NCBI GenBank assembly: GCA_950022655.1
Contig: OX465583.1
Location: 10,003,798 to 10,067,797, forward strand
From: Alentia gelatinosa
Lineage: Eukaryota > Annelida > Polychaeta > Phyllodocida > Polynoidae
DNA: 64,000 nt
Direction: 5' to 3'
Positions 19,601 to 29,482 of the stretch are shown one piece after another. The translations under genes and the position numbers were made by a program. The notes under the pieces were generated by a model. The model saw only the letters and a list, made by a program, of their open reading frames with translations. It was not told the DNA's origin and made no database searches. Position 1 is the first letter of the stretch. The number at the start of each line of letters is the position of its first letter.

Positions 19601-20294
19601 TCAGCTAGTCGGTCAAGGTGGCCACATATTTAACCCGACCAGATCTAACGTAGAGTAGCTCTAGCAGCCAGTGTGATGACGCATTGGAGAGCTATGCAGC
19701 TTCCTTATATATATATCCTACCGATGTCACAATATCACCGCAATTCCGTACAATCAATAGATCGTTTACGTATTGAAAATACCCCACATATTCGTCAAGC
19801 ATAAATATCCGTTCGTTAAACACAGATTGGAAGTAGACCCGGAATAATGTTCCCCGTCAAAAGTCTCCCGCTACAAGGCACTAATTTCTGTGAAAATAGT
19901 CCGTGTATCCCTACGCCGGCGGCGGAGGACGCTCCCAGACTCCTCCGCGCTCCACTCGAGCAGAAACCCCGGTTTGGAGGTACTTTTTTCCGCCAAAGGC
20001 AATCCCTCGGCTATAATTTACCGCTATTTTGGGTGGAGCCTGCCCCCTCCCCACATCCCCGCACAGAATCACAGACCCACCCCTTTTTATGTATATTTTG
20101 TCGGCTGAAGCCTTCCTGCCTGGTTGGGAGTCTGAGTGTGGTGTGGGTCGAGTCGATAAATCTATATGTGTGGCGGGGGTTGGTCCGCCCCCGGTCCCTG
20201 TGTGCGCGTGCGGTGTGTGTGCGCGTGCGGTGTGCGGTGTGCGGGGTTAAACGCGGGGCCTGCACGTGCGGGGCGCGGGAGGAGGTACAGGCAC
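19601..20294. other. unassigned; GT/GC-rich end
   Basis: Contains the start of a 180-codon plus frame (19847-20389) that runs into a G2 element and reads a (gtgtgcgcgtgcg) low-complexity stretch at about 20197-20250, so it is not supported as a gene. Otherwise unassigned. Confidence 0.35.
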
Positions 20295-20314
20295 AACACA
20301 GTGGCTTCCCCTCT

Positions 20315-20928
20315 TTATCTCACCCCGGTATTTTTCCCCATAGGCTTAACCCTTTAAGGGCGGGTACCTGGGGCTATAGTCTGTGGTAAAGGGCGGGTAC
20401 TGGTGCTAATTCATACCGCCAGGGACCGGGAGGTCTCAGGCCTATTGTGATAGTTCTATAGTTTAGTGATAGAATATGCAATCATCAATTTTACTGTCCA
20501 TTTCACCCGGAATCATTACCTGGGTGTTGCATCTATATTCTGTGAAAATCTCATGATTATATATCCAATAATTCCGATTTTATTCTACATAAACGAAATT
20601 TTGCAAATTTAAGAAAATGATGCATTTTGGCATCACCCGCCCCAGCACAGTTGATGGATTAATGGATGGATTAACATTAGGAACTCATACTCCACGGCCA
20701 TGAAGTTTATGTACCCAATACTCAATGGCTAATTGGGTGATCTATTTCATTAATTTATAATGTTATACGGGGTGAGATAAAATCAGAAAACAACTCGATG
20801 AAAATAATTTGGTCTCATTTGACCGCAGAGTATTTCGTGATTAACTCTGCAGTCAAACTTGGTGGAGTACGCGCCAAGTTATTTTCATCTCGTGTGTTTC
20901 CTTCTAACTATCTTTTCCAAGCAAGCAG
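20315..20928 (+). mobile_element. G2 element flanked by 20-bp direct repeats
   Basis: Starts TTATCTCACCCCGGTATTTT with CATAGGCTTAAC; the module closes with GGGGTGAGATAAA at about 20769-20781. The palindrome (about 20785-20901) pairs 'aactcgatgaaaataatttg' with 'aagttattttcatctcgtg'. Flanking 20-bp direct repeats AACACAGTGGYTTCCCCTCT lie at 20295-20314 and 20929-20948 (one mismatch). About 300 bp between the first terminus and the main module are private to this copy. The palindrome is the same as in 40058-40349. Confidence 0.7.
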
Positions 20929-20971
20929 AACACAGTGGTTTCCCCTCTCTACCCTCTCCAAGACATACTCA

Positions 20972-21243
20972 TTATCTCACCCTGGTATTTTACCCCATTA
21001 GCTTAACATTGGGAACTCGTTCTCCATGCACCTTCTCCATGGTCTATATCCTGTGTATCATACATTCTTTTAGTGTGTACAGGGGTGAGATAAATACAGA
21101 AAGCAACTCCTTTTTTTCAAATATATTGTTTTCTAACTCCTTTGAGTGCTGCATGACATTCTCTCGGCTGCCGCCTCATTTATATCATTCCACATCAAAC
21201 TCGTGGAGAACGATGACTTTGACCAAAACTTGTTGGTTTTTTC
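20972..21243 (+). mobile_element. G2 element, complete copy
   Basis: TTATCTCACCCTGG start, 'gcttaacattgggaactcg', 'gtgtacaggggtgagataaa', then a palindrome pairing 'caactcc.ttttttcaaat' with 'gactttgaccaaaacttg'. Same subfamily as 35930-36196, 48379-48669 and 62052-62814. Confidence 0.75.
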
Positions 21244-21394
21244 TTTAATATTGACTGGTCTGCACGTATTAATATCCGAGCGCATGCGAGGATATTGCGC
21301 AGAGGCAACTCCGAGGAGTATACAACCACTTTTATCTGAAAGCGGTCTATATTGTATTTATCATCCACCTTTTCAGGACAAGTGGACAAGTAGT

Positions 21395-22435
21395 ATTATG
21401 TAGATATATCTGTATGTTACGGGTATGTGTAGATACTCGCTGCCCATGTGTTTTCTATGGACACTATGTATTGTGTAGATATATCAGTATGCTCCGGGTA
21501 TGTAGATACATGCTGTGTTTTCTATGGGCACTATGTATTGTATACATATATATTTATCTGCAAGTTACGGGTATGTAGCTAGACTCTGCCCATCTGTTGT
21601 CTACGGACACTATGTATTATGTGGATATATCTGCATGTTACGGGTATGTAGATACACACTGCCTATGTGTTTTCTATGGACACTATGTATTATGCAGATA
21701 TATCAGTATGCTCTGGGTATGTAGACACACTCTGCCCATCTGTTTTCTAGGGACACTATGTATTATATGGATATATCTGTTTGTTACGGGTATGTAGATA
21801 CACTCTGCCCATCTGTTTTCTAGGGACACTATGTATTATATGGATATATCTGTTTGTTATGGGTATGTAGCTGGACTCTGCCCATCTGTCTTCTACGGAC
21901 ACTATGTATTATGTAGATATATCTACATGTTCCGGGTATGTAGATACAAGCTGCCCATCTGTCTTCTACGGACACTATGTATTATGTAGATATATCTACA
22001 TGTGACGGGTATGTAGATACACTCTGCCCATCTGTTTTCTAGGGACACTATGTATTATGTAGATATATCTGCATGTTACGGGTATGTAGACACAAGCTGC
22101 CCATCTGTTTTCTAGGGACACTATGTATTATATGGATATATCTGTTTGTTACGGTTATGTAGATACACGCTGTCCATCTGTTTTCTAGGGACACTATGTA
22201 TTATGTGGATATATCTGTTTGTTACGGGTATGTAGATACACTCTGCCCATCTGTTTTCTAGGGACACTATGTATTATATGGATATATCTGTTTGTTATGG
22301 GTATGTAGCTGGACTCTGCCCATCTGTCTTCTACGGACACTATGTATTATGTAGATATATCTACATGTTACGGGTATGTAGATACTCGCTGCCCATGTGT
22401 TTTATATGGACACTTTGTATTATTTATTTATATAT

Positions 22436-22469
<34 letters not shown>

Positions 22470-22685
22470 ACATGTTACGGGTATATAAATACAAGCTGCC
22501 CATCTGTTTTCTATGGACACTATGTATTTTGTAGATATATCAGTATGCTCCGGGTATGTAGATACACTCTGCCCATCTGTTTTCTACGGACACTATGTAT
22601 TATGTAGATATATCTGCATGTTACGGGTATGTAGATACACTCTGCCCATCTGTTTTCTATGAACACTATGTATTATGTAGATAAG
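21395..22685 (+). repeat. 73-bp minisatellite array
   Basis: About 17 units of 'gacactatgtattatgtaga' ... 'gggtatgtagatacactctg', spacing 73 bp measured at several places (for example 21607, 21680, 21753, 21826), with some 67-79 bp. One unit near 22425-22468 carries an expanded (TA)n. Frames in it repeat YGYV..LCVFYGHYVLCRYI-like peptides and are not evidence of a gene. Confidence 0.9.
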
Positions 22686-22938
22686 CGCTATCCCTCCTGT
22701 CCCCGGCTGTGGCCTCTGATTAGCATTCCGCGGCCCGCCTACTCTGTGACGGTCCTCCAGTGGGGAGAGACCAGTGACTGCTCACTGGAGCGCGCACTGG
22801 AGGAGGCGCGGGGCCCGGCAAGTATTGACCACATCCTGTTTTATGTCCTTTGACGCCGCCTTCCTGGTCGCCCACTGCCACAGCCGCCGTCTTCAGGCCC
22901 GGAACGACAGACGCCTGCAGGCCCGGTGCACACATACT

Positions 22939-23250
22939 GCACCCTCCCTCCCTCCCTCCACCACACATCCGCCCGCCCGCGCCACTCAGTCCCACCAAGA
23001 CACACTCCTGGTAGAGTTTAAAACCCAACCCGCAGTGTATACTGACAGGACACTGGGACGGGGAGAGGGACATGGGAGGACTTGAGGTACCTTGATACTG
23101 CATCCACCCTCCCTCCACCACACACCAACCCGCGGCAGTTAGTCCCACAAAGACACACTCCTGGTAGAGTTTAAAACCCAACCCGCAGTGTATACTGACA
23201 GGACACTGGAACAAGGAGAGAGGCATGGGAGGACTTGAAGTACCGTGACC
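22939..23250 (+). repeat. 153-bp tandem duplication
   Basis: Two copies of 'ctccctccaccacacaYc' through 'gagtttaaaacccaacccgc' to 'gacatgggaggacttgag', spaced 153 bp (gtagagttt at 23011 and 23164). The 168-codon minus frame reads both copies in one frame and repeats the same peptide. Confidence 0.85.
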
Positions 23251-23379
23251 GTCTTAAATACAGCCCAGTCTCCCTTGTACGGGGAGGCTGAGGTACCTTG
23301 TCCGAGTTATATACAGCCTAGTTTCCCTTGTGCGGGGTCCTCAAAGCACAACCCACCCCGGGAGACCACTCCAGGGCGG

Positions 23380-23804
23380 GCGGGGGGTCGTGCGGGTGTC
23401 CGCCGGGCGCCGAGAGGACAGAGGCGGCCCTCGGGTACCGGGGAGACCGTGGAGAAGTCCAACACAACGCTTGGAGACTGCCGGGGATCATAGCTGCGTT
23501 CCAGTCACACCGCGAGCCAATCAGAGCAGCGCTACCGGCCGCGAGCGAGCGCGCTGCCAACCAGCCCGGGATTTGTGTTGGATCTTCTCCAGTGCAGGAT
23601 CACACGCAATTTGGCCTCCAGTGTGTACGAGAAACGTGGAGTAATGTGATGCATACGGATCGGTTTGGAGGCTTTCCAGGAGGCCCCATGTTGGGTGCAT
23701 GTTAAGGCCGATGGCTGTGGGTGTCTGGAGGAGAATGAGTGAGACCAGCTTGACATGAACAGGAATGGGGTAAAGTGGAGTACTCTGGGACTAGTCATAC
23801 TGCA
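23380..23804 (+). promoter_or_regulatory. CpG-rich promoter and first-exon candidate
   Basis: CpG-dense to about 23565, with a CCAAT box in 'gagccaatcagagcagcg' (23514-23531), then balanced sequence ending in CTGCAG|GTGAGA, a strong splice-donor match at 23804/23805. This order (CpG island, CCAAT, then donor) is what a plus-strand promoter and non-coding first exon would look like. No second exon can be identified, and the 125-codon frame across it has no domain-like content. Confidence 0.3.
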
Positions 23805-23859
23805 GGTGAGATTTACTCGTGTTAGATAAGTATTCCTATTTTTCATGATTGAAAAATTT

Positions 23860-24245
23860 GCCCCCCCCCTCCCTGCCACAGGGGTTCGTTGCTCCTAGAA
23901 ATGTGGGGAAAACGTTGCTCCATTGATATCGAATCGTGTCATGTGGTATCGTTATTTTCATGTTGTACTGCCACATTTTACAACATTTTCAGTGATATAG
24001 GTGAAAGGTTCATTAGATTTTTAATTGAACGCACATGGCAACATAGTTTGCTCCCACCCCCCACCACTGGGGTACGTAGCCCCTAGAAATGTGGAAAAAG
24101 CTTTGCTCCAGTAATACAGAATTGTGTCGTGTTGTATCATTATTTTTACATTGTATCGCTACTTTTTACAACACCACATTTTCAGTGACCTAGGTGAAAC
24201 GTTCATTAGATTTTTAATTGGATATAGATGGCGACATAATTATTA
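23860..24245 (+). repeat. 188-bp tandem duplication
   Basis: Two diverged copies: 'ctagaaatgtggggaaaacg' (23895) and 'ctagaaatgtggaaaaagct' (24083), each followed by 'gaatcgtgtcatg'-like, 'ttttcagtgat' and 'ttcattagatttttaattg'. Confidence 0.8.
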
Positions 24246-24424
24246 TGCGATCCCCAAAAAATCGGGAGCCATGGTTTCAACCTTGAGTTGCTATTCTGCA
24301 AAAAAACGTGGAGCATCGCCCCATCTGGGGAGGGAGGGGAAGAACACAGCTTCGATACATGTGAAAGACATTTCTCTCAAAGCATACCGTTTACCTGTGA
24401 GTTTTAGCAATAGATTATAGTAAA

Positions 24425-24730
24425 ACCGGATGAGTTTTAATCTTGGCTCCCGTATGTCACGACTGGCATTTGGCGTTGTGATATCACGAGGCAGAGCCGA
24501 GTGGTATCTGGAACCAAAATCCAGGAGTGGCATGCGGGAGCCAAGATCAAAACGAATCAGGTTTTGATTTTATCCTACCCTCTCTATAATATTTTAATAT
24601 TAAAATTATGAATGGAAATCAACAAAATTCCGTATGCCCCTAGTAGCATACAAACGTCCGTATGCCAGTCAGCGTGGCATACGGAATCTCAATGCTAAGC
24701 CTATGGGATTTTATATTAGGGGTAGGATAA
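24425..24730 (-). mobile_element. G1 element
   Basis: Palindrome first (24430-24563, 'gagttttaatcttggctccc' facing 'gggagccaagatcaaaac'), then the module TTATCCTACCC (24573) to GGGGTAGGATAA (24730). Same palindrome subfamily as 50844-51140. An 11-bp direct repeat TCGATACATGT occurs at 24352-24362 and 24734-24744. Confidence 0.75.
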
Positions 24731-24823
24731 GTATCGATACATGTTATTCATTTATAACATCTAGGCATTCAATGTTCTATGCATTTTAAACGGTTTTACT
24801 CTCATCTCTTCCCATCACTCTAA

Positions 24824-25149
24824 CTCCTATTACTATACACCTATGGCCGGACATGTATGAAATACTGCCCGCTGCTGGGGGTGTAGTATAAATAATGTTC
24901 GCGCCCGCTGTGGCAGCGGGCCGTAGTGAATAGCAGTGGCTTTTTGAGGTGCAGAAAAGTTAATCAAACATATTTTTCAACGAGTAGAAGGTGTATAGTA
25001 ATAAGAAAACGTAGTGACTGAGCCCGTACGGTGTCCGTTCTCGGTCATTTGATGAAAAAATACGGCCCTCTGGCCTGCGACATCGGGCCGTATTTGTTCA
25101 TCAAATGACCTCGAACAGCCACCTGTACAGCTCAGTAACCACGTTTTCT
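24824..25149. mobile_element. foldback element with long palindrome
   Basis: A long near-perfect palindrome at 25004-25149 (arms of about 65 bp, 'cattttgatgaaaaaatacgg'-type facing 'ccgtatttgttcatcaaatg') is preceded by a module bounded by 'cctattactatacacct' and 'ggtgtatagtaataag'. The module motif 'tatgaaatactgcccgctgc' recurs near 38957-38977. Confidence 0.7.
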
Positions 25150-25651
25150 CCTACTAACGCTACTCCCTGGAAGCCTCGACCCCAGCCTCTATCGGCCTTA
25201 TTACCCCAGGAACCCGCGCACCTGGGGGGTGTTGCATAAACCGGGAACGAACGCTAAAACCATAACGAAAGTGTATAACGAACGTTAGTGATGCATAAAG
25301 AACGAATTGTAATGTCATTTACCAACAACGAACGTTAATCTTCAAAACGCCAAAAATTGAGGTGCATAAAAACCTTTCGTTGTTTTATCGTACGTTGTGG
25401 TTTCGTTCGTTAACTTTCGTATGTCGTGTTGCATAAGGACAAATCGACCCGCAAATATTTATCGTTCGTTAATTCGGAAATTCGTGAGACAATTTGTGTT
25501 GCATTTAAACAATTTGACCCTTCCCAAAGTGAACCAAAGTGGCAACAAAGAACGATAACCCCGGACAAGTCAGGAGTTGTCGTAGTTTGAATTGTTTTCA
25601 AAGAACCACCCAAAACTTATCTGTACCAGCCCCCCCCCCCCCCCCGCCCCC

Positions 25652-25655
25652 CTGT

Positions 25656-25693
<38 letters not shown>

Positions 25694-26512
25694 ACCTGCA
25701 TGCCTGCCTGCCTGCATGCCTGCATGCCTACCTGACTGCCTCCCTGCCTGCCTGCCTGCCTGCATGCATGCATGCCTACCTGACTGCCTCCCTGCCTGCC
25801 TGCCTGCCTGCCTGCCAGCATCCCTCTCTGCCTCCCTGCCTACCTGCCTCCTTTCCTCCCTGTCTCCCTGCCTGCCTGCCTGCCTACCTGCCTCCTTTCC
25901 TCCCTGTCTCCCTGCCTGCCTGCCGGCCTGCTTGCCTGCCTGCCTGCCTCTCTGCTTGCCTGCCTCCCTGCATGCCTACCTGACTGCCACCCTGCCTGCC
26001 TGCCTGCATGCCTACCTGACTGCCTCCCTGCCTGACTGCCTCCCTGCCTGCCTGCATGCCTGCCGGCCTGCATGCCTACCTGACTGCCTCCCTGCCTGCC
26101 TCCCTGCATGCATGCCTACCTGACTGCCTCCCTGCCTACCTGCCTGCCTGCCTGCCTCCCTGCCTCCCTGCCTGCCTCCCTGCCTACTTCCCTCCCTGAC
26201 ACCCTGCCTGCCTGCCTGCCTGCTTGCCTGCCTGCATCCCTCTCTGCCTCCCTGCCTACCTGCCTCCTTTCCTCCCTGTCTCCCTGCCTGCCTGCCGGCT
26301 TGCTTGCCTGCCTCCATGCCTGACTCCATGTCTCCCTCTCTGCCTCTTGGAGGGAAGGAGGCTGCCTGCCTGCCTGCCTGCCTGCCTGCCCCTGCCTGCC
26401 TGCCTGCCTCTTGGAGGGAAGGAGGCTGCCTGCCTGCCTGCCTGCCTCCCTGCCTCCCTGCCTACCTGCCTCCTTTCCTCCCTGTCTCCCTGCCTGCCTG
26501 CCGGCCTGCTTG

Positions 26513-26580
<68 letters not shown>

Positions 26581-26628
26581 CATGCCTACCTGCCTGCCTG
26601 CCTGCCTGCATGCCTACCTGCCTGCACC
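25652..26628 (+). repeat. CTGC/CTAC tetranucleotide-based array
   Basis: About 980 bp of (TGCC)n and (CTGC)n with interspersed 'tacctgactgcctccctgcc' higher-order units and two copies of 'cttggagggaaggaggctgc'. Preceded by a 15-base C run (25630-25645). Six frames are open and encode PACLPACL or AGRQAGRQ repeats. Confidence 0.95.
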
Positions 26629-27893
26629 CGGCCCGGTTTGACCCCCGGCCCGGTTTGACCCCCGGCCCGGTTTGATCCCCAGCTGGGCCCCATCCGGCCC
26701 GCTTTGATCCCCAGCAGGGGAGGCAGGCAGGTAGGCAGGTAGGCAGTCAGGCAGGCATGCATGAAGGCAGGCAGGCCGGGAGACAGGCAGGCAGGCAGGT
26801 AGGCAGGCAGGCAGGCGAGCTGGCAGGCAGGCACCCTGACCACCCTGCAAAAAACCAACCAACCGGCCCGGATGCACCCGGCACGGTTTGACCACGGCCC
26901 GGTTTGACCACGGCCCGGTTTGACCACGGCCTGGTTTGACCACGGCCCGGTTTGACCACGGCCCGGTTTGACCACGGCCCGGTTTGATCGCCGGCCCGGT
27001 TTGATCGCCGGCCCGGTTTGATCGCCGGCCCGGTTTGATCCCAGGCCCGGTTTGATCCCCGGCCCGGTTTGATCCCCGGCCCGGTTTGATCCCCGGCCCG
27101 GTTTGATCCCCGGCCCGGTTTGATCCCCGGCCCGGTTTGATCCCCGGCCCGGTTCGATCCCCGGCCCGGTTCGATCCCCGGCCCGGTTCGATCCCCGGCC
27201 CGGTTCGATCCCCGGCCCGGTTCGATCCCGGGCCCGGTTCGATCCCGGGCCCGGTTCGATCCCGGGCCTGGTTTGATCCTGGCCCAGCCGCACCCGGGCC
27301 CGGTTCGATCCCGGGCCCGGTTCGATCCCGGGCCCGGTTCGATCCCGGGCCCGGTTTGATCCCGGCCCGGTTTGATCCCGGCCCGGTTTGATCCTGGCTC
27401 AGCCGCACCCGGGCCCGGTTTGATCCCGGGCCCGGTTTGAGCCCGGCCCAGTCGCACCCGGCCCGGTCGCACCCGGTTGGGTCCCGGGCCCGGTTGGGTC
27501 CCGGGACCGGTTGGGTCCCGGGCCCGGCCGCACCCGGACCTGGTTTAGGCCCGGCCCGGCCGTACCCGGCCCGGCCGTACCCGGCCCGGCCACACCCGGG
27601 CCCGGTTTGATCCCCGGATCAATCCCGGCCCGGCCGCATCCGGTTGAATCCCAGGCCCGGTTGGATCCCGGGCCCGGTTTGAGCCCCGACCGGACCGCAC
27701 CCGGCCCGGCCCGGTTTGACCCCTGGCCCGGCCGTACCCGGCCCGGTTTGACCCCCGGCCCAGCCGCACACGGCCCGGTTTGACCCCCAGCCCGGCCCAG
27801 CCGCACACGGCCCAGCCACACCCGGTTTGATCACCGGCCCGGTTTGCTCCCCGGCCCGGTTTGCTCCCCGGCCCGGTTTGCTCCCCGGCCCGA
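26629..27893 (-). repeat. 17-bp GC-rich minisatellite
   Basis: Units of 'ggcccggtttgatcccc' and close variants (cacggcccggtttgac, ggcccggttcgatcccg). An inverted CTGC-type block lies inside at about 26711-26840. Because 17 is not a multiple of three, all three minus frames cycle through the same 17-residue peptide, which explains the 235-264 codon frames without a gene. Confidence 0.95.
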
Positions 27894-27929
27894 CCCGGGT
27901 GAATGTTTTTGTACTTGGTAGAACCACAT

Positions 27930-28175
27930 CGTTAGAAAGCTAAGCCTTAGGCCTATCTGTTTGTGGGTGCAGCCCAGCTCAGGTGCGGCCCAGTTGGTTG
28001 GTCATCAGTCAGTCAGTCCATTATGTATCCTATATGTACACATTAAAGGATCCCCATTTGACGAAATATACGACACAGGTATATCATGTCAATATATCAT
28101 ATATCTATCTCCAATATATCTATATATCATGCATATATATGTCAACAGATAGGCTTAATTCTTAGCTTTCTAACG
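27930..28175. mobile_element. small foldback element inside the TIR element
   Basis: 246 bp with 32-bp terminal inverted repeats: left 'cgttagaaagctaagccttag' (begins 27930), right 'cttagctttctaacg' (ends 28175), with about three mismatches. The interior is AT-rich with no coding capacity. Confidence 0.75.
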
Positions 28176-28542
28176 ACGTTTTGTTTATGAAAATCGCCCT
28201 GTTATTAATGACACAACAGCAATTTCCCTTTTTAAAGTTAGAATTGTTAGAATGGGACATCTCATGGCGTCATTGGGGGATTTTCGCGGGATTTCCCGGG
28301 TTTCCCCAGGGTCAAACGGGTACCTTGCCTACTTTTCCTTTTATCGTTCGTTGTTACTTTCGTTGTATCAACAGACGAACGATAACACAACGATGTGTTT
28401 TGTGCAACACGATGAAAAAAGTTACGTTATATTTTCGTTGTGCTATCGTTCTTCACCAAAATTTACATGGTTTATCGTTCCCGGTTTATGCAACACCACC
28501 CTGTTCTGTGACTGAGTCACTACGGGGTGTTTCTAGGGATAC

Positions 28543-28561
28543 CGGGGGGGGGGGGGGGGGA
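28543..28561 (+). repeat. G homopolymer run
   Basis: About 19 G in a row just outside the right end of the 3.3-kb TIR element. Confidence 0.9.
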
Positions 28562-28784
28562 GGATCGTGGTGTCTAACTATCTAGACACCAGTCTACCCG
28601 CCTCACACACACCATAGACAAGAAATCAAAATAACCTGGAGTGTTTTGTTTTTTCTCCTATTAAATCATCAATATACTGTTTTTACACAAGTAAGATCTT
28701 CCACCGCACATGCGCGGAGATCACAGGTAACAAAAGTGTATTAGCTCGTTATAAAATAGATGTAGTAAACATAACTGATTTGAT

Positions 28785-29215
28785 AAGGTGTCCCCTCCAA
28801 AGTGTCCCCCCAAAGTGGAGTTAAGAAGCAATTGAAATAATTGAGCCCTTAAGCGGGGTGTCCCCTTAATTGGTGTTAAAATAAACTCTTAATAGAGGGT
28901 AAAATATCCAGTCTAAGCAAATTGTCCCCTTAAGCAGGGTGTCCCCTTAATTGGTGTTAAAATAAACTCTTAATAGAGGGAAAAATGTCCGTTCCAAGCA
29001 AATTATACCCTTAAGTGGGGTGTCCCCTTAACCGGTGTTAGAATAAACTTTAAATAGAGGGAAAATTATCTGCCGCAAGCAAATTGTCCCCTTAAGCGGG
29101 GTGTCCCCTTAATCGGTGTTAGAATAAACTCTTAATAGAGGGAAAAATATCCACTCCAAGCAAATATTTTCCCCTTAAGCAGGGTGTCCACTTTAGCGGG
29201 GTTTTACTGTAGTTC
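28785..29215 (+). repeat. 81-bp tandem repeat
   Basis: About five units with 'cccttaagcggggtgtcccc' starting at 28846, 28927, 29008, 29089 and 29172. Ends in 'agcggggttttactgtag'. Related cores at 15955-16095. Confidence 0.9.
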
Positions 29216-29482
29216 AGAACTCGCTGACTCAGACCTGCCCTCTCAGAAACAGGTCTGGGATAAGACAAAACATGTAGAGGCAGGTTCATTAGGAGGCAGG
29301 ACCATTTGTGTTTAGCACAAAACCAGCGCCAATTATCTCCCACCAGCTTAAAGAGGCTGCAAGTTACTTGTAAAATAGTTGGGCTGGAAGCAGCACAAGA
29401 AGTATGCGGTGTTATCCAGAGGTGGTCGGTCTGACTACGAGGTGAGTTTACTCAGCTGTTGTTTGCTGCATCAGATGGCAGG
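29216..29482. other. no recognised feature
   Basis: Contains a short inverted pair (agacctgccctct / cagaaacaggtct). No ORF or repeat copy. Confidence 0.35.

Larger units (their letters stand above)
25228..28497. mobile_element. 3.3-kb TIR element filled with minisatellites
   Basis: Left end GGTGTTGCATAAACCGGGAA (25228) and right end TTCCCGGTTTATGCAACACC (28497) are perfect inverted matches, continuing as 'cga' on both sides. Both flanks are rich in 'aacgaacg' motifs for 200-400 bp. Between them lie a CTGC array, a 17-bp GC-rich array and a small foldback element. No transposase is present. No clear target duplication was found; the first flanking bases (acctgggg / accctgtt) are only partly alike. 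Confidence 0.7.

Noticed and set aside
19847..20389. 180-codon plus frame, the longest outside arrays
   Set aside because: It reads through a GT/GC low-complexity stretch and ends inside a G2 element; no domain-like content.
22720..23226. 168-codon minus frame with repeated peptide
   Set aside because: The repeat comes from the 153-bp tandem duplication; content is otherwise unremarkable.
25539..26675. Cysteine/proline-rich (PACL) frames
   Set aside because: Translation of the CTGC tetranucleotide array; all frames and both strands are open.
26586..27472. Three minus frames of 235-264 codons, collagen-like GPGI/GRGS peptides
   Set aside because: All are translations of the 17-bp repeat in different frames; the peptide is not a Gly-X-Y repeat.
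28785..29215. LTR pair of a retrotransposon
   Set aside because: The similar segments are 81-bp tandem units, not terminal repeats; no primer-binding site or polypurine tract seen.
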